The notes beneath the pieces were generated by a model. It was not told where the DNA came from and did not search any database. It was given only the letters and a program-made list of their open reading frames with translations. The position numbers and the translations under genes were made by a program. From contig NZ_FOOH01000011.1 in the NCBI RefSeq assembly GCF_900113135.1, positions 62,001 through 126,000 on the forward strand: 64,000 nt of DNA, read 5' to 3'. The DNA comes from Salegentibacter agarivorans (GTDB taxonomy: Bacteria; Bacteroidota; Bacteroidia; Flavobacteriales; Flavobacteriaceae). How positions within the stretch are numbered: position 1 is the first letter of the stretch; each line of letters begins with the position of its first letter. Of the stretch, positions 1 to 6,699 are shown in pieces.

Positions 1-201
1 AAAAAATGCGGTTTCCATCCCATAAGCAAGGATGACATTAAAAAACACAAAATAGGCGAAGATTATAGAAACTTCGCCATATTCTGCTTTTGGTAAAACG
101 TGGGTATAAAGTGGTATTAATAAAACATTCAGCATACGCGGCAACACCGTGGCGAGGCCGTAAATAAATGTTTGCTGAAATAGTTTTTTAAAGGTACTCA
201 A
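1..201 (-). CDS. Polysaccharide/oligosaccharide flippase (Wzx-like), N-terminal part only
   Basis: The first 67 residues of a multi-membrane-span transporter run off the left edge of the window. The start reads (M)STFKKLFQQTFIYGLATV followed by LPRMLNVLLIPLYTHVLPKAEYG, which matches the N-terminus of Bacteroidota 'polysaccharide biosynthesis protein' flippases of the MOP superfamily. These move undecaprenyl-linked oligosaccharides across the inner membrane. No ATG is available before the in-frame stop at 214-216, so TTG at 201-199 is the likely start. It lies 19 bp after the lipoprotein gene on the same strand and is probably co-transcribed with it. Substrate unknown. Confidence 0.75.
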   Translation of the reverse strand, partial: MSTFKKLFQQTFIYGLATVLPRMLNVLLIPLYTHVLPKAEYGEVSIIFAYFVFFNVILAYGMETAFF

Positions 202-220
202 CAGGAGAGAAAATTAGATT

Positions 221-661
221 TTAGTTCTGTTCTTGGATTCCTGTTAACTTGTAATATTTGGTTTTCTCATTCTGGGAAAACACGAGAATTGCTTCATCAT
301 CTTCAATCTCAAAAGGCATTTGTTCTGTTTTTTGTGGTACCCTATTTTTGTTTTCTTCAGCAGGATCAGAGCTCATAATATCCATACCATTGGTACCGAA
401 ATTAGCAATAAATAAATTGGTTTGTTCGCTATCCTGAACCAATGGAGATTTCATTCCTCTAAAATAAACACTTTTCAAATTCACACGATTATCCTGAATA
501 ACGGCCACAGGAATGTGGAGATCTAACCCATTTTCACCCTGGGTATAATAAATACCCTGAAACTGTGCGGGTGCGCGCTCCTGCAGTTCTTTATTGCTAC
601 CGCAACCTGTAATTAAAGTTAAAGCGAATATACTGCTGAATAAAAAAAGTAGTTTTTTCAT
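221..661 (-). CDS. Small lipoprotein of unknown function
   Basis: This encodes a 146-residue protein with a lipoprotein signal (MKKLLFLFSSIFALTLITGC, lipobox LITG-C near residue 20), so it should sit in the inner or outer membrane facing the periplasm or surface. The open frame extends 14 codons further upstream, but the ATG at 661 starts exactly at the signal peptide and follows a good promoter, so I use it. The mature part is hydrophilic with several beta-strand-like stretches; I recognise no domain. It is followed by the flippase gene, so a role in envelope polysaccharide handling is possible but unproven. Confidence 0.75.
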   Translation of the reverse strand: MKKLLFLFSSIFALTLITGCGSNKELQERAPAQFQGIYYTQGENGLDLHIPVAVIQDNRVNLKSVYFRGMKSPLVQDSEQTNLFIANFGTNGMDIMSSDPAEENKNRVPQKTEQMPFEIEDDEAILVFSQNEKTKYYKLTGIQEQN

Positions 662-679
662 AATAGAAAGTTTGTTGTT

Positions 680-709
680 TAAAAGTACAAAAACAAAACG
701 CATACCAAA
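680..709 (-). promoter_or_regulatory. Bacteroidota-type promoter for the lipoprotein-flippase unit
   Basis: On the minus strand a TTTG box (709-706) is followed after 18 bases by TACTTTTA (687-680), one mismatch from the TAnnTTTG -7 consensus. It sits 18 bp before the ATG at 661 and just downstream of the atpG terminator, so the lipoprotein gene starts a new transcript. Confidence 0.45.
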
Positions 710-711
710 TA

Positions 712-740
712 AAAAACCCGTAGTTAACTTACGGGTTTTT
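712..740 (-). terminator. Intrinsic terminator of the ATP synthase operon
   Basis: A perfect 11-bp stem (712-722 with 730-740, core ACCCGTA/TACGGGT) with a 7-base loop is flanked by A/T runs on both sides. It lies 36 bp after the atpG stop. On the minus strand the stem ends in a run of T, as expected for rho-independent termination. Confidence 0.8.
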
Positions 741-775
741 AGAACGGAATTACTTCCGGAATATTATTTTTGGTT

Positions 776-1636
776 TTATCCATTCAATGCTTCGGCACCA
801 CCAACAATCTCAAGGATCTCATTGGTAATAGAAGCCTGTCTCGCTTTGTTATAAGACAATTTAAGATCGTCTCTTAGCTCTTTGGCATTATCGGTTGCCT
901 TATGCATAGCCGTCATACGAGCGCCGTGTTCTGAAGCGAAAGAATCTCTTAATGCTTTAAACAATTGCATTTTTAAAGATTTAGGAATAAGCTCTTTTAC
1001 GATTTCGATCTTTGATGGTTCGAAAAGATAATCCAACTGTTTTTCTTCTTCGGTATCAAATTGTTCAATGGGCAAAAATTGCTCATGCTGTACAATTTGA
1101 GTAGCCGCATTCTTAAACTGGTTGTACACCAATACTATTTTATCATATTTTTCGTCTAAGAACAACTGCATCAATTCTTCTGCGATTTCAGATACGTTTT
1201 CAAACGTTAGATCGTCGTAAATTTCGTTGTTATTCTTATATACCTCGAAGTCCTTTTTAAGAACATCATTGGCTTTTTTACCTAAAGTATAAAGTGAAAC
1301 ATTTTTAGACTGGTAATCGTTTTTGGTTTTATACCTAACGCCTTTTACAATATTAGTATTAAAAGCACCTGCAAGACCTTTGTTAGATGAAATAGCAACA
1401 ACCAATACGTTTTTTACCTCACGGTCTTCGGCGTATTTACTGCTGGTATCATCATCCAGGGTTGCACTTAAATCCTGTAACAGCTGGGTTAATTTTTCAG
1501 AATAAGGTCTCATTTGCGTAATTGCATCCTGAGCCCTGCTCAACTTTGCCGCCGACACCATTTTCATGGCGCTGGTGATTTGCATCGTTGAAGATACTGA
1601 AGTAATCCTGCTACGTAATTCTTTTAAGTTTGCCAT
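776..1636 (-). CDS. atpG: F1Fo ATP synthase gamma subunit
   Basis: This 286-residue protein is the central rotor shaft of F1. The N-terminal helix (MANLKELRSRITSVSSTMQI, then TSAMKMVSAAKLSRAQ) and the C-terminal helix (FASEHGARMTAMHKATDNA, then ARQASITNEILEIVGGAEA) are the two conserved coiled-coil ends of the family, and the length is normal. It is the last gene of the operon atpB-E-F-H-A-G and is followed by a terminator at 712-740. The beta and epsilon subunits (atpD, atpC) are not in this cluster, as is usual in Bacteroidota, where they form a separate operon. Confidence 0.98.
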   Translation of the reverse strand: MANLKELRSRITSVSSTMQITSAMKMVSAAKLSRAQDAITQMRPYSEKLTQLLQDLSATLDDDTSSKYAEDREVKNVLVVAISSNKGLAGAFNTNIVKGVRYKTKNDYQSKNVSLYTLGKKANDVLKKDFEVYKNNNEIYDDLTFENVSEIAEELMQLFLDEKYDKIVLVYNQFKNAATQIVQHEQFLPIEQFDTEEEKQLDYLFEPSKIEIVKELIPKSLKMQLFKALRDSFASEHGARMTAMHKATDNAKELRDDLKLSYNKARQASITNEILEIVGGAEALNG

Positions 1637-1643
1637 TTTATTT

Positions 1644-1757
1644 AGTATTGAGTATCGAGTATTTAGATTTTAGACAAAATACTCGATACCTATAATTTAT
1701 TTAAAGTTTAAATATGAACTTAAGTTTCTAACTACTCTAAGCTCAATACTCAATACT
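1644..1757. repeat. Nested, mutually exclusive inverted repeats between atpA and atpG
   Basis: The 119-bp gap between atpA and atpG holds two overlapping perfect inverted repeats. GTATCGAGTATTT (1652-1664) pairs with 1677-1689 (13 bp, 12-base loop). AGTATTGAGTAT (1644-1655) pairs with 1746-1757 (12 bp). The left arms overlap at 1652-1655, so the two stems compete, and the right outer arm reaches the atpA stop codon. Iterated GAGTAT/CGAGTA units resemble REP-like palindromes. Position inside an operon suggests an effect on mRNA decay or on atpG expression. Confidence 0.7.
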
Positions 1758-3336
1758 ATTTTTTATACTTAGCTGAAAGCTCTTTCGCTACTGAAACTAA
1801 AGTATCTGTAACTTCATCGGTTAATTTACCGGCTTTTAGAGTATCTAAAACATCTCTGTGTTTAGTATCTAAAAACTGTAAATAATCTCTTTCAAATTCT
1901 TTTACTTTTTCTACCGGCACATCCTTTAGCAAGTTTTTAGAACCTGCATAAATAATTGCGATTTGGTCTTCTACCGGGTAAGGATCGTTTTCTGCCTGTT
2001 TAAGGATTTCTACGTTACGCTTACCTTTTTGAATAACTCTTAAAGTGGTTGGGTCAAGGTCTGAACCGAACTTAGCAAAAGCCTCTAATTCACGGTATTG
2101 TGCCTGGTCTAATTTTAAAGTACCGGCAACTTTTTTCATCGACTTAATTTGTGCTGAACCACCTACACGAGATACAGAAATACCAACATCAATCGCAGGA
2201 CGAACCCCCGAGTTAAATAAATCTGAAGTTAGGAAAATCTGTCCATCGGTAATCGAAATTACGTTGGTTGGGATATATGCTGAAACGTCTCCTGCCTGAG
2301 TTTCAATAATTGGAAGCGCGGTTAAAGAACCTCCTCCTTTTATTTTTCCTTTAAGAGAATCAGGAAGATCGTTCATATTTTGTGCAATGTCGTCGTCATC
2401 AATAACCTTTGCTGCACGCTCTAATAATCTTGAGTGTAAGAAGAAAACATCTCCAGGATATGCTTCACGTCCCGGTGGGCGACGTAAAAGCAAAGATACC
2501 TCACGGTAAGCAACGGCTTGTTTAGAAAGATCATCGTAGATAATCAAAGCCGGGCGACCGGTATCCCTAAAATACTCTCCAATAGCTGCACCGGCAAATG
2601 GAGCATAAACCTGCATTGGAGCAGGGTCTGATGCATTTGCGGCCACTATGGTAGTATAAGCTAAAGCTCCTTTATCTTCAAGTACTTTGGCAATCCCTGC
2701 AACGGTTGAGGCTTTTTGCCCAATCGCTACATATATACAATGTACAGGTTCCCCTGCATCATAAAATTCTTTTTGGTTAAGAATGGTGTCAATACAAACG
2801 GTAGTTTTACCGGTTTGACGGTCACCAATCACAAGCTCACGCTGTCCTCTACCTACAGGGACCATCGCATCAATAGATTTGATTCCTGTTTGCAACGGTT
2901 CTGTTACCGGCTGACGGTAAATTACACCTGGCGCTTTACGCTCTAATGGCATTTGAAAAGTTTCCCCTTCAATATCACCTTTACCATCTATAGGCTGTCC
3001 TAAAGTATCTACTACACGACCTACAATTCCTTCACCAACATTGATGGAAGCAATTCTTTCGGTTCTTTTTACTACAGATCCTTCTCTAACATCCTTAGAA
3101 GGCCCTAATAAAACGACACCTACATTGTCTTCCTCAAGGTTTAGTACCATTCCTTCAAGGCCGCTGTCAAACTGAACCAATTCTCCGTATTGCGCGTTGG
3201 CTAAACCATACACATTGGCGATACCATCACCAACAGTAAGAACAGTTCCCACCTCGTCTAAAGAGGCTCCGCTTTCAAAACCTGATAATTGTTTCTTTAA
3301 TATTGCTGATACTTCAGCAGGATTTACTTCTGCCAT
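1756..3336 (-). CDS. atpA: F1Fo ATP synthase alpha subunit
   Basis: This 526-residue protein is the non-catalytic nucleotide-binding subunit of the F1 hexamer. The P-loop GDRQTGKT, the segment [20 protein letters not shown] and the motif [20 protein letters not shown] are all present, with the usual N-terminal beta-barrel (residues about 25-95) and C-terminal helical domain. The start [17 protein letters not shown] is typical for Flavobacteriia. It lies between atpH and atpG. The 124-bp gap in front contains an imperfect stem-loop (3350-3357 plus 3360-3364 against 3401-3413), 14 bp from the start codon, which may affect translation. Confidence 0.98.
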   Translation of the reverse strand: MAEVNPAEVSAILKKQLSGFESGASLDEVGTVLTVGDGIANVYGLANAQYGELVQFDSGLEGMVLNLEEDNVGVVLLGPSKDVREGSVVKRTERIASINVGEGIVGRVVDTLGQPIDGKGDIEGETFQMPLERKAPGVIYRQPVTEPLQTGIKSIDAMVPVGRGQRELVIGDRQTGKTTVCIDTILNQKEFYDAGEPVHCIYVAIGQKASTVAGIAKVLEDKGALAYTTIVAANASDPAPMQVYAPFAGAAIGEYFRDTGRPALIIYDDLSKQAVAYREVSLLLRRPPGREAYPGDVFFLHSRLLERAAKVIDDDDIAQNMNDLPDSLKGKIKGGGSLTALPIIETQAGDVSAYIPTNVISITDGQIFLTSDLFNSGVRPAIDVGISVSRVGGSAQIKSMKKVAGTLKLDQAQYRELEAFAKFGSDLDPTTLRVIQKGKRNVEILKQAENDPYPVEDQIAIIYAGSKNLLKDVPVEKVKEFERDYLQFLDTKHRDVLDTLKAGKLTDEVTDTLVSVAKELSAKYKK

Positions 3337-3349
3337 AATTATTTAAGAT

Positions 3350-3413
3350 AAAATGCCACTATAATCTCGTGACTGTTTTTATTAAATTTTTCAAAGCCCA
3401 TTATAGGCATTTT
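3350..3413. repeat. Inverted repeat between atpH and atpA
   Basis: AAAATGCC plus TATAA (3350-3364, with a 2-base bulge) is complementary to TTATAGGCATTTT (3401-3413), with a 36-base loop. The stem would form in the atp mRNA immediately before the atpA start codon. No T-run follows, so it is not a simple terminator. Confidence 0.5.
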
Positions 3414-3460
3414 ATAAATAAGACCAAAAACGATTCGAAACTGCTTTTGACCGACAAATT

Positions 3461-4015
3461 TTATATAGTAGAACTATATGAATTATCTTTTAATTCTCTT
3501 TTTAACCTATTGAGGTTTCGGGATACGCTGGCGTCATATTGTAAATCGCCAATTCTTAAAACAAAACCTCCTATAATATCTTTATTGATAACATTTTTAA
3601 TCTTAGCGCCGGCTCCGGTTAATTTCTTTACCTTGGCTAAAATCTTTTCTTCTAGTTCTGCTGTTAATGGAACTGCGGTAGTCACTATAGCTTCCTGAGA
3701 CTTATTCAAGGTATTGTAACGTACTATATAATTTCTTGCTACAAGATCAAGAAGATTAATTCTTCTATTTTCAATAAGTACATCAAAACTGCCCTGAGTA
3801 ATTTCACCGGCATCTTTAAAGATTTCCTTTAAACTGGCTTTTTTAACCGATGAGTTTACAACCGGACTTTTAAGCATATCGGCAAGATCTGGACTACTTG
3901 CAATGGTTTGAGAAATTTGCTGCATATCTGTAAAAACAATATCTGCTGTATTTTTCTCTTTTGCCAAGTCCAAAATTGCTTTGGCGTAACGTTGTGCTGC
4001 CCTGGTTCCTTTCAT
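3461..4015 (-). CDS. atpH: F1Fo ATP synthase delta subunit (OSCP)
   Basis: This 184-residue protein is the peripheral-stalk cap linking F1 to the b subunits. Residues 1-110 form the conserved helical N-terminal domain (RAAQRYAKAILDLAKEKN), and the C-terminal half carries the usual KIKNVINKDIIGGFVLRIGD signature. The stop of atpF lies 6 bp upstream, so translation is probably coupled. Length and order fit the family. The C-terminus (LKRELKDNSYSSTI) is ordinary for the group. Confidence 0.96.
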   Translation of the reverse strand: MKGTRAAQRYAKAILDLAKEKNTADIVFTDMQQISQTIASSPDLADMLKSPVVNSSVKKASLKEIFKDAGEITQGSFDVLIENRRINLLDLVARNYIVRYNTLNKSQEAIVTTAVPLTAELEEKILAKVKKLTGAGAKIKNVINKDIIGGFVLRIGDLQYDASVSRNLNRLKRELKDNSYSSTI

Positions 4016-4021
4016 TACATC

Positions 4022-4516
4022 TTAGTTTAAGGTAGCGTCTTTCAACATCTTATCTATCATTTGATGTTGTTTCTCTTCGGTAGATAATTCTTTTCCAATC
4101 ACTTTTTCAGCAATCTCAATAGAAAGTGTAGCTACCTGGTTTTTAATATCGGCCATTGCTGCACGCTTCTCCATCTCGATGTTTTCTTTAGCTTTGGCTA
4201 CAATTTTATCTGCCTTTTCCTGGGCATCGCCTTCAGCTTCAGCAATCATCTTCTCCTTCAACTGGCGTGCTTCTTTAAGCATTTCGTCTCTTTCGGCACG
4301 AGCTTCCTGCAATAATTTTTCATTATCTGCCTTAAGATTTTGCATTTCTTTACGCGCATCTTCAGCAGAAGCAAGGGCTTCATTAATAGATTCTTCACGG
4401 GTTCTTACCGCACCAAGAATTGGCTTCCAGGCGAATTTGGCAAGAATAAGCATCAGCACTAAAAATACGATGGTTTGCCAAAATATTAGACCAACTTCTG
4501 GAGTAATTAAATCCAT
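4022..4516 (-). CDS. atpF: F1Fo ATP synthase b subunit
   Basis: This 164-residue protein has one N-terminal membrane helix (about residues 8-28, LIFWQTIVFLVLMLILAKFA) followed by a long charged coiled coil (about 35-145) rich in E, K and A. This is the peripheral stator stalk that holds F1 against the c-ring. The start MDLITPEVGLIFWQT is typical for Bacteroidota. It is preceded by atpE with a 89-bp gap that contains a terminator-like hairpin, and followed by atpH after 5 bp. Confidence 0.97.
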   Translation of the reverse strand: MDLITPEVGLIFWQTIVFLVLMLILAKFAWKPILGAVRTREESINEALASAEDARKEMQNLKADNEKLLQEARAERDEMLKEARQLKEKMIAEAEGDAQEKADKIVAKAKENIEMEKRAAMADIKNQVATLSIEIAEKVIGKELSTEEKQHQMIDKMLKDATLN

Positions 4517-4562
4517 AATTCTTTATTTATATAATACCGTTAACATCATTTTTTTAAAAAAG

Positions 4563-4591
4563 CCCATTCGCAACCAACCGTTACGAATGGG
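4563..4591 (-). terminator. Terminator-like hairpin between atpE and atpF
   Basis: CCCATTCG (4563-4570) pairs perfectly with CGAATGGG (4584-4591), and AAC/GTT extends the stem across one mismatch. On the minus strand the stem is followed by C and six T. It lies 15 bp after the atpE stop and inside the operon, so it would act as a partial terminator or a 3' stabiliser that raises atpE output relative to the downstream genes. The c subunit is needed in many copies per complex, which fits. Confidence 0.65.
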
Positions 4592-4605
4592 TTTTTGAAA
4601 TCTTC

Positions 4606-4830
4606 TTAGGTGGTCAATACACCTAAAAGCGCAGCTACAACTCCAAAAAGAGCAACACCCTCTACAAGTGCAGCAGCAATAATCATTGCAGTCTGGATTT
4701 TTCCAGAAGCTTCTGGTTGACGGGCAATAGCGTCCATTGCGGCACCGCCAATTTTACCAACGCCAATAGCGGCTCCAACAACTGCTAATCCAGCTCCTAA
4801 AGCTGCAAGACCTACGTGTAATAATTCCAT
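4606..4830 (-). CDS. atpE: F1Fo ATP synthase c subunit
   Basis: This 74-residue proteolipid forms the membrane rotor ring. It is a hairpin of two membrane helices (about 5-28 and 48-70) joined by the polar loop AIARQPEA, which contacts gamma/epsilon. The ion-binding carboxylate is the Glu in ALVEGVALFG. The residue after it is Gly, not the Ser/Thr seen in sodium-binding rings, so proton coupling is more likely (inference). The stop is followed by the hairpin at 4563-4591. Confidence 0.97.
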   Translation of the reverse strand: MELLHVGLAALGAGLAVVGAAIGVGKIGGAAMDAIARQPEASGKIQTAMIIAAALVEGVALFGVVAALLGVLTT

Positions 4831-4853
4831 AGTATAAAAATTAAAAATTAAAA

Positions 4854-5942
4854 TTAATGATGTTCATGTTCCGCAACCGCCATCCCAATAAACAGGGCCG
4901 ACAGCATTGTAAAAATAAACGCTTGAAGGAATGCTACTAACAATTCCAGTATTGTGATGAAAAGGGCAAAAGGAACCGAAATCCCGGCAACTCCAGCGCT
5001 TTCCAATATAAATATCAATCCAATTAAACTCAATATAATAATGTGACCCGCGGTAATATTCGCAAATAAACGAATCATAAGTGCTACCGGCTTAATGATT
5101 AAGCCAAGCACCTCTACCACCGCCAAAATTGGCTTCACAAAAGTAGGTATTCCCGGCATCCACAAAGTATGTTGCCAAAAATCTTTATTTCCGTTAATTA
5201 AAATTAAAGCAAGGGTAAAAAGACCTAAAGAAACGGTTACCGCGATATTTCCTGTTACGTTGGCTGCACCTGGCAACAAACCTAAAAGGTTAGTGATCCA
5301 AATAAAGAAGAACACTGTTAATAAAAACGGCATAAACTTCATATACTTCTTATCACCAATTTGAGGTCTTGCGATCTCATCGCGAACAAAAAGCACTAAA
5401 GTCTCTAAAATATTATTGAAACCAGCAGGAGCTTTTTTATTCTTTTTGTGGTGACCGGCCAAACCGAAGAAGAAAATCAACATTAAAATAACAGTTAAGA
5501 ACATAGCAGCTACGTTCTTGGTTATAGAAAAATCCCAGGGTTTACTGGCATTTAATACGTTATGCTCTTCATCAAACTCCACAGTTTCTGCACCTGCGTC
5601 TAATTTGTAAATATCTTCGTGATAATTTACAAAACGCATCCCATCTTTTTCTACCACGTGATGCCCTTCGGTATCGTGATGAAATTCACTAGACATAAAA
5701 GTTACAAAACCACCTTCTTCAGTAAAAAGAATTACCGGTAATGGCAATGTAAAAGAACTATCTCCTTCCCCAAAGAAATGCCAGCCGTGAGAATCACCAA
5801 TGTGGTGCATAATCATATCGGTAGGATTAAATTCTTTAGATTCTTCTGCCTCCGGATCTGCTTTGGCAAAAGCGTTAAAAGGAAGTAAGGCTAAGGCTAG
5901 TGTAAACGTCACTATAATCTTTAAAGATTTATGTGCTATCAT
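4854..5942 (-). CDS. atpB: F1Fo ATP synthase a subunit
   Basis: This is the stator channel subunit. The reading frame stays open 27 codons further upstream, but ATG at 5942 begins a clear signal-like segment (MIAHKSLKIIVTFTLALALL) and lies properly downstream of the promoter at 5985-6014, giving 362 residues. Residues about 25-130 are a His- and acid-rich periplasmic extension typical of Bacteroidota. The essential Arg is in VALMIRLFANITAGHIII, and the last helix is VAFLQAFIFTMLSALF. The tail ends AEHEHH. It is followed by atpE after 23 bp. Confidence 0.96.
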   Translation of the reverse strand: MIAHKSLKIIVTFTLALALLPFNAFAKADPEAEESKEFNPTDMIMHHIGDSHGWHFFGEGDSSFTLPLPVILFTEEGGFVTFMSSEFHHDTEGHHVVEKDGMRFVNYHEDIYKLDAGAETVEFDEEHNVLNASKPWDFSITKNVAAMFLTVILMLIFFFGLAGHHKKNKKAPAGFNNILETLVLFVRDEIARPQIGDKKYMKFMPFLLTVFFFIWITNLLGLLPGAANVTGNIAVTVSLGLFTLALILINGNKDFWQHTLWMPGIPTFVKPILAVVEVLGLIIKPVALMIRLFANITAGHIIILSLIGLIFILESAGVAGISVPFALFITILELLVAFLQAFIFTMLSALFIGMAVAEHEHH

Positions 5943-5984
5943 AGTACCTGGTCTGCTTAAAATTATGGGCTTTAAATTCGGCTG

Positions 5985-6014
5985 CAAAGGTATACTTTTA
6001 ATTTTTATTTGAAA
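5985..6014 (-). promoter_or_regulatory. Promoter of the atpB-E-F-H-A-G operon
   Basis: On the minus strand TTTC (6014-6011) is followed after 18 bases by TACCTTTG (5992-5985), a perfect TAnnTTTG -7 box that continues as GCAGCC. It lies about 43 bp before the atpB ATG. This also rules out the longer atpB start at 6023, which lies upstream of the -33 box. Confidence 0.65.
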
Positions 6015-6076
6015 GCACCCCAACTAAAATTTTAGCAAAAGCGTTATTTTTATCATTATAACTGATAAACAGTATT

Positions 6077-6460
6077 TTAAGTCTTGTTTATTAGTTTCAC
6101 TGCGTACAGGGTCTCAAAGACCAAAAACAAAAAGTAAGGAATAAAAAAAGCAAGAACATTTACAAAGACTGCATTTACCTCGCTCAAGACTAATGGCAGC
6201 AAAAAAATTACCGCCGCTACCATTTTAAACAAGCTTAATCCCATAAATGCAAACCCGGTTTTATCGGTGAAATTCTTATAAACAAAAACCAGGCTTAAAT
6301 AAATTAGAAATGTGGCCAGAAAATGAAAAAGATAAATACTAAAACTACTATAGTAAAATTCTACTTCAAATACATACTGCTGTAATAGGAATTGAATAAG
6401 CCATAGTAAAATACTAAAAGGAAGCAATCGCTCTAGGAAAGCTAATAATTCATTTTTCAT
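6077..6460 (-). CDS. Four-helix membrane protein, DUF6168-like, ATP synthase operon associated
   Basis: This 127-residue protein is almost entirely hydrophobic, with four predicted membrane helices (about residues 13-30, 40-62, 72-92 and 97-118). Proteins of this size and position, between AtpZ/AtpI-like and atpB genes, are assigned to DUF6168 in Flavobacteriaceae; I make the link from context and topology, not from a search. Its start overlaps the 3' end of the AtpZ-like gene by 11 bp, so the two are translationally coupled. Like AtpI in other phyla it may help c-ring assembly or cation supply, but that is inference. Confidence 0.7.
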   Translation of the reverse strand: MKNELLAFLERLLPFSILLWLIQFLLQQYVFEVEFYYSSFSIYLFHFLATFLIYLSLVFVYKNFTDKTGFAFMGLSLFKMVAAVIFLLPLVLSEVNAVFVNVLAFFIPYFLFLVFETLYAVKLINKT

Positions 6461-6680
6461 TTTTTTCGTCTTCTTCGCTCATTTTAATTACACTTCTATA
6501 AACCTGGTAAAGCGCTATAAAAACGCCCAACAAGGATAAGGAAATTGTAAATGCCCAATATTTATTCGGAAATTTCCCGTCTAACCAAATGCCCAATAAC
6601 ACACCTCCGGCGATAATAATTCCCATCTGGAAAGCAATATTCACAAAACCCAGGTATTTATTTAAATTATCGTTTTTCAT
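6450..6680 (-). CDS. AtpZ/AtpI-family protein
   Basis: This 76-residue protein has two membrane helices (about 14-33 and 41-63). The first contains the GGVLLGIWLDGKF glycine-rich turn diagnostic of AtpZ/AtpI proteins encoded at the head of ATP synthase operons. In other bacteria these proteins are linked to c-ring assembly and Mg/Ca uptake. The protein ends in an acidic tail. It is preceded by porW with a 19-bp gap and overlaps the DUF6168-like gene by 11 bp. Confidence 0.85.
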   Translation of the reverse strand: MKNDNLNKYLGFVNIAFQMGIIIAGGVLLGIWLDGKFPNKYWAFTISLSLLGVFIALYQVYRSVIKMSEEDEKNEK

Positions 6681-6699
6681 AATTTAAGCTGAAAAAATC

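Noticed and set aside
594-854. Plus-strand frame across the atpG terminator
   Set aside because: It crosses the terminator and the lipoprotein and atpG genes in antisense; no support.
3369-3698. Plus-strand frame over the atpH-atpA junction
   Set aside because: It is the antisense of atpH with no start signal or family resemblance.
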